Shown: in pieces, positions 17,710-26,558 of the stretch
Numbering within the stretch: the stretch's first letter is position 1
Layout of the letters: every line of letters starts with the position of its first letter
Source of the DNA: CAWGXG01 sp963826505
GTDB taxonomy: Bacteria > Chloroflexota > Anaerolineae > Aggregatilineales > Aggregatilineaceae
NCBI GenBank assembly: GCA_963826505.1
Contig: CAWGXG010000008.1
Span: forward strand, 1,612,001-1,676,000
DNA length: 64,000 nt
Reading direction: 5' to 3'
Position numbers and translations under genes: made by a program
Notes under the pieces: generated by a model
What the model saw: only the letters and a program-made list of their open reading frames with translations
Database searches by the model: none
Told to the model about the DNA's origin: nothing

Positions 17710-18537
17710 TCAGTTGGTTTCGGACAGGCGATAACCGATCCCGCGCACGTTTACGATGATGTTCGGATTTTGGCCGGACGCTTTCAGCTTCCGGCGCAGA
17801 TTGCTCACATGCGGGCGGATCACTTCGCGCGCTTCGTGCTCTTCGAGCGTATAGCCGCGCACCTCGCGCACCAACTCCGAACATGGCACCACCCGCCCCC
17901 GGTGAGCAGCGAGATAGAGCAACAGATCGAACTCGGTCGGCGTGAGATCGATAGGCTGATCGCCCACCGAAATCTGATAACGCCCAGGGTAGATCGTCAG
18001 CGGGCCGATCGTCATGGTGGTCACCGGCGTGACGACCGGCGTATTGGCTGGTGCCGCGCCGCCCTTGGTGGCCGCGCGCTCTAGCTCGATACGCTCGCCG
18101 GTCAACTCCTCGACGTTGTCGCGGATTGAGCGCAGTAACGCGCGGCGGTGGCGCATGTTGCGCGCCCGCTCCACGCCCTCGGACACGCTGTTACGAATGT
18201 CCTGGCTGCTGCTGGGCTTGACGAGGTAGTCGTGCGCCCCCAAGCGCAGACTTTCGATGGCCGTTTCCAAGCTGGCATAACCGGTCAGCAAAATGACAAC
18301 GGCATCCGGCGCGCGCTCTTTGATTTTCGCCAACAGATCGACCCCGCTCAATCCGGGCATTCGAATATCGGTGAGGACAACGTCATAATCCTGACGTTTC
18401 ATCAAATCTAAAGCTTCTTCGCCAGACGCTGCTGTATGGACCTGGTACCCCACACGCTGAAGGGTTTTGCTGATCGAATAGCGAATCGCGCCCTCGTCGT
18501 CTACAACGAGAATTCGTGCATCGTCTCCATTCACCAT
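17710..18537 (-). CDS. OmpR/PhoB-type response regulator
   Basis: DNA-binding response regulator of 275 residues from the preferred start. The receiver domain (about 8-120) has acidic pocket D13-D14, phosphoacceptor D57 (VVLTDIRMPG) and the conserved Lys in YLVKPSSS. A linker region follows, then a winged-helix domain (about 180-270) with LTPTEFDLLLYLAAHRGRVV and the recognition-helix region VIRPHVSNLRRKLKA. The ATG at 18537 is chosen over one seven codons upstream because AGAGG lies ten bases before it. No kinase gene is adjacent. A good promoter lies at 18591-18619. Confidence 0.93.
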   Translation of the reverse strand: MVNGDDARILVVDDEGAIRYSISKTLQRVGYQVHTAASGEEALDLMKRQDYDVVLTDIRMPGLSGVDLLAKIKERAPDAVVILLTGYASLETAIESLRLGAHDYLVKPSSSQDIRNSVSEGVERARNMRHRRALLRSIRDNVEELTGERIELERAATKGGAAPANTPVVTPVTTMTIGPLTIYPGRYQISVGDQPIDLTPTEFDLLLYLAAHRGRVVPCSELVREVRGYTLEEHEAREVIRPHVSNLRRKLKASGQNPNIIVNVRGIGYRLSETN

Positions 18538-18590
18538 CAGGTCATTGCCTCTTAACATATCGCTGGTATCGAGAAATTCATGCTATCTTA

Positions 18591-18619
18591 ACTATAGCTG
18601 AAGGTTTGCAAAAGTGCAA
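18591..18619 (-). promoter_or_regulatory. Promoter of the OmpR-type regulator
   Basis: TTGCAC (18614-18619), a 17-base spacer and TATAGT (18591-18596) on the minus strand, in an AT-rich gap about 55 bases before the start. Confidence 0.72.
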
Positions 18620-18665
18620 GTGGTTGTTAATCCTTGTAGTAGTCATTACACAAACGGACCATTGA

Positions 18666-18674
18666 ATTATACCA
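18666..18674 (-). promoter_or_regulatory. Second, extended -10 promoter upstream of the OmpR-type regulator
   Basis: TGGTATAAT on the minus strand, about 130 bases before the start, with TTGCAC too close (13 bases) to serve as -35. It may give a second start site. Confidence 0.5.
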
Positions 18675-18726
18675 GATTTTCTTCGTGCAACATTCGTTGA
18701 TCCACAATCAATTGTCAGAATCATGA

Positions 18727-20268
18727 TCAGACGCGCCGCCAGCGCACGCCGATCAGCGGTTCTGGAGACGGTTCGCTGACGGCAAACTGGTCCCCGACTC
18801 GACCACGCGTGCCTTCCGGAGTCGGGACTACCACCCACAAAATGTCACTGTCATTCTGCGTCGCCAGCAGAGGCACGCGGTCGCGCCACGCGGCAGGCAC
18901 ACGCATATTGATCAGCGTGTCAGACAGCTTCTGCCGGTGTCCACCCATGCCGTGCGGGCGGAAACGGTCGCCCGGTCGACGCGTGCGCAGCAGTAAAGGC
19001 AGCTCAAAGCCGCGCAGCGCCGCCGCCAGCGGATCGGCGTGCCAGGACGCGAGATCTGTCCCTGGCGGCAGCGGCTCGGATTCGAAGACCCATGCGCCGC
19101 ACACATGGCGCACATGTTCCCCACCCTGAAACCGGGTCGCCTGCCCCGGCTCCAGCGCAGGCGCGTCGTCCGCGTCCAGCAACGGATCAGCCTCCGCATC
19201 GGCGATCACAAGCGTTTCATAGTCTGCGCGCAGCATCAAGCCACCCGGCAGTGTGGCCTGGGCACCGGTCGCGCCGCTGTCGGCCGCGTGACACGCGGCT
19301 GCAACGTGCTCGAATGACACGTCACGCAGGTCGGGGCGCAGCCGACCCACCGCCGCCCGAACCACGTGCCGCTTTTCGCTTAGCGACAGCGTGTCCCAGG
19401 TTCCGCGATCGAGGATGATCGCGTCAGAAGTCGATTCCGGGCGCAGCGCGCGTCCCAGCGCCGCCTCGCCCGTCGCCGCGACCAGCTCGGCATCGGCCCT
19501 CAACACGTCGGCGGTGCGAGCCAACAGGGCGCGCACGTTCGGATTGAGCGTTTCGAGCAGAGGAATCACTTCGTGGCGCAGGCGGTTGCGGAAGAAAGTC
19601 CGATCGGCGTTGGTGGCATCCTGGCGCGGCGTGAGCTCGTGGGTGGCGGCGTAGGTATCAATGTCAGTGCGGGGAATCGTCAGCAGCGGGCGCACAAGGA
19701 CCGGCCACAACGCCGCATCGGCAGGATCATCCGATAACGGCGGATCGCACAGGACCGGCGCGTCTTCGAGCAGGTGATACGCATCCAGCGGCGTGGCAGG
19801 CAGCATTCCGCGCAAGCCGCTCAAGCCGCTGCCCCGGATCAGATGCATCAGCACGGTTTCGGCCTGGTCGTCGCGGTTGTGCGCCACAGCGACACGCCAC
19901 GCCCCGATGTGGCGCGCCACGCGCAGCAAGAATGCGTAACGCACCTGCCGCGCGGCTTCTTCCAGGCTCAGATGGCGCTGACCCGCCTGGGCACGCACAT
20001 CTGCACGCCCCACCGTTACCGAAATCCCCCAGGACTCGGCGGTTTGGCGGACGAACGCGGCATCGTCCGCGCCGACCGTGCCGCGCAGTCCGTGATCGAG
20101 CGTGGCGACGTGCAGACGCAGCGCCAGCGCCTCGCGCAATTGGGTGAGGACGTGCAGCAAAACAAGCGAATCCGCCCCGCCGGACACCGCGACCAACAGC
20201 GTATCACCCGGAGTCACCAGCGCGTCCCGATCGATCCTGCGCGCCACACGTCCCACGAGATCCGTCAT
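18727..20268 (-). CDS. tilS: tRNA(Ile)-lysidine synthase
   Basis: TilS attaches lysine to C34 of the AUA-reading tRNA(Ile), changing its charging and decoding; it is essential in most bacteria. The 513 residues begin with an N-type ATP-pyrophosphatase domain holding the PP-loop VAVSGGADSLVLLH (about 27-40), then HNRDDQAETVLMHLIRGSG and FRNRLRHEVIPLL, which are diagnostic. A TilS substrate-binding region and a C-terminal domain ending with the RPGDRFRPHGM stretch follow. It is 16 bases downstream of the UPF0316 gene, so the two are probably co-transcribed. Confidence 0.95.
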   Translation of the reverse strand: MTDLVGRVARRIDRDALVTPGDTLLVAVSGGADSLVLLHVLTQLREALALRLHVATLDHGLRGTVGADDAAFVRQTAESWGISVTVGRADVRAQAGQRHLSLEEAARQVRYAFLLRVARHIGAWRVAVAHNRDDQAETVLMHLIRGSGLSGLRGMLPATPLDAYHLLEDAPVLCDPPLSDDPADAALWPVLVRPLLTIPRTDIDTYAATHELTPRQDATNADRTFFRNRLRHEVIPLLETLNPNVRALLARTADVLRADAELVAATGEAALGRALRPESTSDAIILDRGTWDTLSLSEKRHVVRAAVGRLRPDLRDVSFEHVAAACHAADSGATGAQATLPGGLMLRADYETLVIADAEADPLLDADDAPALEPGQATRFQGGEHVRHVCGAWVFESEPLPPGTDLASWHADPLAAALRGFELPLLLRTRRPGDRFRPHGMGGHRQKLSDTLINMRVPAAWRDRVPLLATQNDSDILWVVVPTPEGTRGRVGDQFAVSEPSPEPLIGVRWRRV

Positions 20269-20284
20269 CGAAACCCCCGATGCC

Positions 20285-20818
20285 CTACCGTTCGTGACGG
20301 ATAAAGCGCCGGAAATAACCCTGAGAAATCGCGCGGAGTTCTTCCATCATGATGAAGGCCTGCGGGTCAACCCCGTGCACGATGCGCGCCACGTCGTTGA
20401 CCTCCTGATGCCCGACTACCGCCGTCACTGACCCGACGCGCCCTTCAGCCCCCTGCCCAAATGTCTCGGTCGCCCCGTAGCCCGCCTCGCGAACTGCGAC
20501 GGCGATGTCATGCGCCAGCTTGGACGAGATAATCTGCACCGAGACAAAACGCTGGATCAGGCGGTGTTCGAGCATCAGCCCCAGGTATCCACCGACGGCG
20601 AAGCCCACGCTGTAAGCCGCGAGATTCCAGATGTTATCCAGGTTGGATACGACGCTGCCCAACACTACCGCGAAGATCAGCGCTTCGATCATGGCTAGCA
20701 AGCTTGATGACAATTTCTGGCCGCGCACGGTCAGCACCAGGCGTACCGTCGTCATCATATTGCCGATCACACGCAGCACAAAGATACCGCCTGCGGTGAT
20801 CAAAACATTGGCATTCAT
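20285..20818 (-). CDS. UPF0316/DUF2179-type membrane protein
   Basis: The 177-residue protein has three N-terminal membrane segments (about residues 5-80) and a small soluble C-terminal domain of the DUF2179 type (about 95-165). This fits the UPF0316 family, whose function is not established; DUF2179 domains are thought to bind small ligands. The ATG at 20818 (MNANVLITAGG) is preferred to one nine codons upstream because it leads directly into the first membrane segment and AGGAG lies just before it. It precedes tilS. Confidence 0.8.
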   Translation of the reverse strand: MNANVLITAGGIFVLRVIGNMMTTVRLVLTVRGQKLSSSLLAMIEALIFAVVLGSVVSNLDNIWNLAAYSVGFAVGGYLGLMLEHRLIQRFVSVQIISSKLAHDIAVAVREAGYGATETFGQGAEGRVGSVTAVVGHQEVNDVARIVHGVDPQAFIMMEELRAISQGYFRRFIRHER

Positions 20819-20849
20819 GGGCGCGTTCGCTCCTTTGGGTTGCAACCTT

Positions 20850-20885
20850 CAGCCGGCAGCAATCGCCGATCAGCGATCAGCCCGC
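20850..20885. repeat. Short degenerate heptad repeat, intergenic
   Basis: The stretch holds two exact CGATCAG heptads (20866-20879 area) within related CAG-type units. It lies between the UPF0316 start and the end of the zinc-ribbon gene and resembles the heptad tracts at 34351-34457. Confidence 0.45.
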
Positions 20886-20895
20886 TGGCAGAATT

Positions 20896-21554
20896 TCACT
20901 CGTCATCGCGGAAATTGAACAGCACATTATGACAGTTATAGCACGAGCGGGCATTCACCGCGTTGAGCATGCCACAGTGCGGGCAAGTCAAATAATCGCC
21001 GCGCCACAGGCGTTCGGCTTCGTCCACCGCTTCGTCGAGCGGCTGCGGGACAGCCCAGGCCGATCCGGTTCGCGAATCAAGCTCTCGGTGAGAATGAGCA
21101 CACCGAGGATCATCGCCGAGGACGTCGTTAGCCAGAACCCCGGCCGGATGTTCCCATCCTTGAGCGGCGACGACGACGCCAGGTTGTGCCCATAGTTGAT
21201 AAAGAAATGCGCCAATGCGAAAGCCGCCAGCGCCCACGTCGCGAATGCCACTTTGCGATACCACACCGGCACGACCAGAATACCCGTCATGCCGCGCAGC
21301 AGCGACACCACGATCACCGGCCCCGCGAACCACAGCATGAATAGCGGCTCCAGCACGACAAGCGGACTGCGCCCGCGCAGCCGGTCCACGCTGCGGCTGA
21401 GGATGTCGAAGCCGGTCAACGAGTCGCCAGTCCCGCCGCCCCACCACGTCAGGAACATGCCCGCCGCCATCGCCCCTGCGGCAACCACCTGCAGGAAATA
21501 GGCGATGCGGAAATAGGGATCCAGGGTGGACTTTTTGTCTTTCGCCGTGAACAC
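20896..21554 (-). pseudogene. Membrane protein with C-terminal zinc ribbon, one frameshift
   Basis: The frame from 21554 encodes about four membrane segments (first FLQVVAAGAMAAGMFLTW) and runs to a stop at 20988. The next frame, open to 20896, carries the natural C-terminus: an acidic segment (PQPLDEAVDEAERLW) and a zinc ribbon (CPHCGMLNAVNARSCYNCH). The junction is near 21050-21066. Restoring one missing base there gives a 219-residue protein. No slippery heptamer suggests programmed frameshifting. Function unknown; it would be a membrane protein with a cytoplasmic CxxC-CxxC module. The lesion may be real or a sequencing error. Confidence 0.7.
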
Positions 21555-21667
21555 CTGCTGTCTCCTGGTCGTGGGGGGGATTGTCCGATCGGGCGAGTTT
21601 CCCCTAGGATAATCGCTCCAGCGAAAAAGGACCAGTCACCACGGAAGAAGTTCAGTCACCCGGTTAT

Positions 21668-21696
21668 TTGCCGCGTGACAGCGCTGTGTTTACACT
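21668..21696 (+). promoter_or_regulatory. Promoter of the FecR-like lipoprotein gene
   Basis: TTGCCG, a 17-base spacer and TACACT, about 35 bases before the ATG. Confidence 0.55.
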
Positions 21697-21730
21697 TGCA
21701 TAGAGCTACTATCACAGACGTGGAGGAACT

Positions 21731-22522
21731 ATGTTCCCGCGAAAGGTTTTTCCGGTTCGATGGATCGCCCTGCCCGTGCTCGTCGCCCTGGTGGTGACCG
21801 GCTGCGGCAGCAATAACAAAAAGGCCGCCGCACCGACGTCCACCCCGGCCGTCACAGCTGTCCCGCCCAACGTGGCCCCCACGGACTCGCCAGTCCCGCC
21901 GACTGCGACGAGCGCGCCCACTGCAACGGAGACCCCGGCCCCACAAAGCGCTGACGCTTCGCTGAGCGTCGACGCGGATCAGGTCGAGCTGCGCAGCGGC
22001 GCGGATGGCGCGTGGACCGCCGTCACCGACACGCAAATTGTCACCAGCGCCGACGCAGTCCGCACCGACGCGACCGGGCAAGCCGTGTTGACCTTCTTCA
22101 CCGGCACGCAGGCCGAAATTACACCCAACAGCGAACTCGAAGTGTCGAGCTTTGAGACCGCCGCTGACGGCAGCACCACAATCACGCTGAAGCAGATCAG
22201 TGGTCAGACCTTGCACCGAGTGGCGCAGATGGCAGACAGCAACAGTCGCTACGAGGTCGATACGCCGGTCGCGATGATCACTGTGCGCGGGACGGAGTTC
22301 GGAATCGCCGTGGCCGAAGATGGCGCGACCCAGGTCAAGGTGACCACCGGCACCGTGCGCGTGGACGCAGGCGGACAGCAAATTGACGTGACGCCCGGCC
22401 AGGCGCTCAAGGTGGACGCCAACGCCGTGCCCGGCACGCCGTACCCGATCGATCAGGGCGTACCGATGACGCCACAGGCCACACCGTCGATCGCGGCGAT
22501 CCTGCCGCCCTCAAGTAAATAG
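21731..22522 (+). CDS. FecR-domain lipoprotein
   Basis: The 263-residue protein has a lipobox (LVALVVTGCGS), a Thr/Pro/Ala linker (about 35-75) and a FecR-type domain (about 85-225) with the diagnostic VRTDATGQAVLTF and YEVDTPVAMITVRGTEFGIAV stretches. FecR domains act as envelope sensor or ligand-binding modules. No sigma factor/anti-sigma pair is next to it, so a classic FecIR role is unlikely. GTGGAGG lies just before the ATG. It converges on the membrane histidine kinase gene; a GC-rich inverted repeat spans the junction (about 22536-22570). Confidence 0.85.
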   Translation: MFPRKVFPVRWIALPVLVALVVTGCGSNNKKAAAPTSTPAVTAVPPNVAPTDSPVPPTATSAPTATETPAPQSADASLSVDADQVELRSGADGAWTAVTDTQIVTSADAVRTDATGQAVLTFFTGTQAEITPNSELEVSSFETAADGSTTITLKQISGQTLHRVAQMADSNSRYEVDTPVAMITVRGTEFGIAVAEDGATQVKVTTGTVRVDAGGQQIDVTPGQALKVDANAVPGTPYPIDQGVPMTPQATPSIAAILPPSSK

Positions 22523-22549
22523 CCAGCCGTCATTGCGCGGGCGTGGGCC

Positions 22550-24994
22550 TCAGTCCGGCCCGCGCCCGTGTTGGCTGTGTGGGTCTGGGGATTGCCCCGG
22601 CGGGTCCAGCGGGACGGTGTCAAACGCGCCGTGTGACAGCGCGATCGCGTCATCATTGGCAGAAGAAGAGCGCGCAACGTCGCCAGGCAGAGTCAGCGTC
22701 ACCGGGGCGGTGAGCGGCAGACGCAGCGTGACCTGCGTTCCGCCTCCGGGCTGGCTTATCAGGGTGATCGTCCCGCCGTGCGCCTCGATCACCCGCCGCG
22801 CAATGAACAGGCCCTGACCCGTGCCGGGCTTGATCACGGGTTCGCCGTCCGCGTCGCGAGGAACGCCGCGCGCAAAACGCACGAACGCCCGCGTCAGGTC
22901 TTCGGGCGCGATGCCGTAACCCTGATCCTCGATCGTAATGACTGCCATGCCGCTCGCCTCGTCCTCGCCGCCGGGCACCTGCCCGCGCAGCGTGATGATG
23001 GTGTGCGCCGGGGAGTACTTGACCGCATTGTCCAGCACATTGCCGAGCGCCCAACGCAGCCGCCGTTCGTCGCCCAGGACAACCGCCCCACGCGGCCCAA
23101 ACGTCACGCGCAGACGGATGCTCGCCGCGCGCGCCAGCGGATCCCATTCCGCCGCTGCGCCACGCAGCAGATCGTTGAGCGGCAGCGGGCGCTGCCCGGC
23201 GCTAAGATCGCGCGGCTCGAAGGTGCTCAGGTCGCGCAATTCGGCGATCACACGCTGGATGGCGCGCGTATTGTGGACGACTTCACGCGCCAGCAGCGCC
23301 AGCGATTCCGCCGGACGTTCGCGCGCGGCCTCGTCCGCGCTGGCAATCTGTTCGGAGAGCCGGTCGAGCAGCGTGTCACGCGCCTGCTCGCGGGCGATCT
23401 CGTCGCTGATGTCGCGCACCACGATCACCGTGCCGATGCGCTGACCCGATCGCACCGTAATGGCAGCCGCCTGCGCCTGCAGCACGCGCCCATCCAGCGG
23501 CACACGGGCCGGATCGCCCACGGCATAGATGCCGGGAGCCAACGCCGGACCCAGTTCGTCATGCACAACGCGCGTCAGGTCGTGCAGACGCGCCTCGCGG
23601 AATCCGCGCTGTCCGCCTAACAAATCGCGCGCAGCGTCGTTGATCAGGACGACCCGCCCATCCAGATCTTGCACGATCAATCCGTCGGGGATGGCCTGCA
23701 ATACGGCGTGCAGGCGCGCCACTTCGACGCGCTGGCGGCGTAACGCCAGTTGCAGCCGTTCCTCGCGCCGCTGGACGCCCTCCGCCAGCCGGTCCAGCGC
23801 CATACCCAATTCGCCGATCTCGTCACGCGGCTGCATCCCGGTCCGTGCCGCGCGATCGCCGGAAGCCAGCGCGTGCGCCGTCCGCGTCACGCGCTCGACG
23901 CGCATCGCGAACCCGCCCACGACGCCAAAGGTCGCCAACACGATCGCACCCACCAACCCCGCCGCCAGCAAACTCAGCGCGTTGGTGCTCAGACCGGTCG
24001 TCGCTCGTACGCCGTCATCCACGTAAGCGCCCACCACGCCGAGCGGCGTCCCGGCGATCACCAGGGGGATATACGCGGCGCGGTAGGCATGCCCGCCCAC
24101 CATCACCCGCCGCAGCGGCACCTGTTCGGGCGCAGCCAGCGCGTCGGCCAGCATCTGCGCGGATAGTGCGAGATCAGTGCGCATCTCGCGGTCTGCGAGC
24201 AGCGTCGTGCGCAGTACCTGGCCGTCCGGACCGAACAGCGCCAACTCCGCCGGTTCGTCACCACGCAGCAGGTTCAGCGCGCGATCGAGCTGCGTCCCGA
24301 CGATCACCGCGCCGATCACGTCGTCGCCGCGCAGCAGCGGTACCGCCGTCAGCAGCGCCTGATCGCGCGCCGTCCAGGTAATCGCGGTGAAGACGCGCGG
24401 CGTGGGGCCGCCGATAGCCGGGCCAAGCGCCATCAGGTCGGACAGATCGGTGCCGGTCGTCATGGCGTAGTCAGCCGCGCCATCCGCACCGTTTACGCGC
24501 CGCAACCCGAGCACTTCGCGGCGCCCGGCATCGGACAGAATCACGTAATCGAGTTCAGCCGCCGCGGCCAATGGTTCGAGCAGAGGTTGCAGCGCCCAGG
24601 GATCGGCTATGATCACGTTTTGGGCGACGCCCTGCGTATACGCGATGCGGGCGGCTTCGCGGCGATGCTCGGCGCTGAGCAACTCCATGCGGCCGACCGC
24701 GACCCGGCTGGCCGCCATCAGCCGTTCGATCTCAGAGTCTTCTGCGGCACGAGCCAGCGCCATACTGAAAACGTAGGCAGCGATCATGCCTGCCGCTAAT
24801 GTCAGCGCCAGCACGGGGAAGATCGCCCGCCAGCGCAGCGACACGAAGCGCCGCGAGCGGGCCGTCTTGACTTTCGGGGCGACAGGTTGTCGGAGTGCGG
24901 GCGCGGGCGGTACCTGCGGCACTACATGGGGCCGGGCCTGGAGCTGAGTCGGCGGTTGAGCTAGTGATGGTGAATCCTGGGGTTGTTCTTTCAT
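22550..24994 (-). CDS. Membrane sensor histidine kinase (extracellular sensor-HAMP-PAS-HATPase)
   Basis: An 814-residue two-membrane-pass kinase. After a Pro/Gln-rich cytoplasmic start, TM1 (FPVLALTLAAGMIAAYVF) leads to a ~230-residue extracellular sensor region, TM2 (LAAGLVGAIVLATFGVVGG), a HAMP domain (MQPRDEIGELGMALDRL), a PAS domain (LQAIPDGLIVQDLDGRVVLI), a helical dimerisation region and a HATPase (NVLDNAVKYSP N-box, VITIEDQGYGIAP, GTGQGLFIARRVIEAHGG). The H-box is atypical: the best candidate is EVVHNTRAIQ instead of SHELRTPL, so the phosphoacceptor is uncertain. The start at 24994 (MKEQPQD) is chosen over an arginine-rich upstream extension. It is the last gene of a four-gene operon. 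Confidence 0.88.
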   Translation of the reverse strand: MKEQPQDSPSLAQPPTQLQARPHVVPQVPPAPALRQPVAPKVKTARSRRFVSLRWRAIFPVLALTLAAGMIAAYVFSMALARAAEDSEIERLMAASRVAVGRMELLSAEHRREAARIAYTQGVAQNVIIADPWALQPLLEPLAAAAELDYVILSDAGRREVLGLRRVNGADGAADYAMTTGTDLSDLMALGPAIGGPTPRVFTAITWTARDQALLTAVPLLRGDDVIGAVIVGTQLDRALNLLRGDEPAELALFGPDGQVLRTTLLADREMRTDLALSAQMLADALAAPEQVPLRRVMVGGHAYRAAYIPLVIAGTPLGVVGAYVDDGVRATTGLSTNALSLLAAGLVGAIVLATFGVVGGFAMRVERVTRTAHALASGDRAARTGMQPRDEIGELGMALDRLAEGVQRREERLQLALRRQRVEVARLHAVLQAIPDGLIVQDLDGRVVLINDAARDLLGGQRGFREARLHDLTRVVHDELGPALAPGIYAVGDPARVPLDGRVLQAQAAAITVRSGQRIGTVIVVRDISDEIAREQARDTLLDRLSEQIASADEAARERPAESLALLAREVVHNTRAIQRVIAELRDLSTFEPRDLSAGQRPLPLNDLLRGAAAEWDPLARAASIRLRVTFGPRGAVVLGDERRLRWALGNVLDNAVKYSPAHTIITLRGQVPGGEDEASGMAVITIEDQGYGIAPEDLTRAFVRFARGVPRDADGEPVIKPGTGQGLFIARRVIEAHGGTITLISQPGGGTQVTLRLPLTAPVTLTLPGDVARSSSANDDAIALSHGAFDTVPLDPPGQSPDPHSQHGRGPD

Positions 24995-25046
24995 GGTCGC
25001 CTGCCCATGATGCTGTGACCGCCTGCCGCACGCCAGCTGCGCGCCC

Positions 25047-25799
25047 TCATTGGGCAAACAGCGAAAGCAGGAAATCACCGGTGCTTGCGCCGCCGGATGC
25101 CTCCACGATGACCCGATACGAGCCGTTTTCATCCAACTGCGCCACGATTGCGGCAGTCACATCGCCCACGCCGCGATCATCATTTTGAAGGAGCAGCGCG
25201 CCCGATGGCGCGTAGAGACTCAGCGCCGGATCGAGCGAACTACCGAAGAGCGGCTCCGCGGTCAGAGTCCACACCTGCCCGCGGGTACCTTCAAACTGGT
25301 ACCCGCGCCGCCCGTCGGGCACGTCGATCACATCCTTGATCATGGCTGGGACGGTTTGCCGGACAAACACAACACCGGGCGGCCATGCGCCCGCTGCCGC
25401 CACCGTGGGTGAAGCGTCTGCCGGACTGCCCGCCGAAGGTGACTCACCGGAATCGCGAGTCAGTAAACCCCCCACCCCAAGCCATGCCGCTAGCAGCACC
25501 AGCGGAATCACAAACGCGATCGTGTTGACAAGCCGCTGCCCATGCTGGCGCAGCCGATCCCAATATCCGGCCGGATGCCCGCCGCGTGTGGCGGCTGATC
25601 GGGCTGGTGAATAGGCGGTATCGCGGTCGGCGGCGTCACTGTAGACGGCCTGTGGCGCGTCGGAATAGGAGTCGTCGTAGACTTCGCCAGACCAACCGCC
25701 CGGCTCGCCATCCCAAGGGGTATAACTGGCCTCGTCGACGTCGTCGTCAAACGCGTCATACTCGTCTCCGCGCTCGTCGCGCTGATCAGGGGGAGCCAT
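25047..25799 (-). CDS. Single-pass membrane protein with acidic cytoplasmic N-terminus
   Basis: The 250 residues comprise an acidic, Asp/Tyr-rich cytoplasmic part (1-80), one membrane segment (about 92-112, LVNTIAFVIPLVLLAAWLGV) and an extracellular C-terminal domain (about 145-250). The last part resembles the bacterial pre-peptidase C-terminal (PPC) fold: QVWTLTAEPLFGSSLDPALS and DENGSYRVIVEA are typical strands. It lies 17 bases downstream of the NERD-like gene and 52 bases before the membrane histidine kinase, so it may be an accessory or sensory partner of that kinase. I know of no named family for the whole protein. Confidence 0.65.
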   Translation of the reverse strand: MAPPDQRDERGDEYDAFDDDVDEASYTPWDGEPGGWSGEVYDDSYSDAPQAVYSDAADRDTAYSPARSAATRGGHPAGYWDRLRQHGQRLVNTIAFVIPLVLLAAWLGVGGLLTRDSGESPSAGSPADASPTVAAAGAWPPGVVFVRQTVPAMIKDVIDVPDGRRGYQFEGTRGQVWTLTAEPLFGSSLDPALSLYAPSGALLLQNDDRGVGDVTAAIVAQLDENGSYRVIVEASGGASTGDFLLSLFAQ

Positions 25800-25816
25800 A
25801 CCGCCCGCAGCCGCCG

Positions 25817-26539
25817 TTATCCGTCAATGATCGCATCAACCGCCTGGCGGGCGGTCGCGTTATCGATGCGTTCTTCGGCCAGATAATCGCGGCGTAGAAT
25901 CGGGAACAGCGTCGGGATCTCGCAGATGGGCACGACCGGCCCGTCCGCAGAGAGATGGACGTTGGGCGACGTAAATACGACGATGGCATAGACCGGGACG
26001 CGCTCCAACCCGCGCTTGGACAGGTACTTGCGCAACGCGTAAACGTCGCGCACGCATTCGCGCGTGGGGTTGGCCTTAGCGGAGCGCAGCTTGCCGGTCG
26101 GAGTTTTGTTGATCCATTCCGCGCGCTCGTTCATCCAGGCCCCGGAATAATCCACGATGCGGAAGACCAGCGCGCCCGGCGGTCCGACTAACACCGCGTC
26201 AATATAGCCCACGCTGCGCTTGCTGACGTTGCGCAGATAGGTGTAGCGGTTGTCGAGGAACTGGCCCAGCCCTTCCCCCACGGCGAACGCCAGCGGGTTA
26301 TCTTTCTGCAACGTCAGGCCGCGCACGATGCCCGCGATGCCTAACCCGAGCGCGATAATCCCGCCAATCAACAGCAGGACGTCGAATGCGTCGAACAGAA
26401 ATGAGTCCCAAAGCGGCACGAAATAAAACAACACGACCAGCGCGATCGCAATCGCGCCGCTGAAGAAGGCCAGACACCCGATGAAAAGATAGTAGCGCCC
26501 TCGGCGCGTAATGTTGCTGGAGGGGTTAATGTTCTGCAT
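25817..26539 (-). CDS. Membrane protein with degenerate NERD-like domain
   Basis: The 240-residue protein has two N-terminal membrane segments (about 17-75) and a soluble C-terminal domain that resembles the nuclease-related NERD domain: GYIDAVLVGPPGALVF aligns with the family DHVLVGPxGVFV core. The catalytic ExK of nuclease-like members is replaced (FRIVDYSG where IETKNYSG is usual), so nuclease activity is unlikely. The start at 26539 (MQNINPSS) is chosen because the upstream extension is Arg/Pro-rich and non-native. It follows the receiver gene by 19 bases and precedes a single-pass membrane protein by 17, in a signalling operon. Confidence 0.72.
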   Translation of the reverse strand: MQNINPSSNITRRGRYYLFIGCLAFFSGAIAIALVVLFYFVPLWDSFLFDAFDVLLLIGGIIALGLGIAGIVRGLTLQKDNPLAFAVGEGLGQFLDNRYTYLRNVSKRSVGYIDAVLVGPPGALVFRIVDYSGAWMNERAEWINKTPTGKLRSAKANPTRECVRDVYALRKYLSKRGLERVPVYAIVVFTSPNVHLSADGPVVPICEIPTLFPILRRDYLAEERIDNATARQAVDAIIDG

Positions 26540-26558
26540 GGATCGCTTTTCCGCCTTG

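Noticed and set aside
21045..21070. Programmed -1 frameshift in the zinc-ribbon gene
   Set aside because: No X XXY YYZ slippery heptamer or A/T run at the junction and no clear downstream pseudoknot; mutation or error is simpler.
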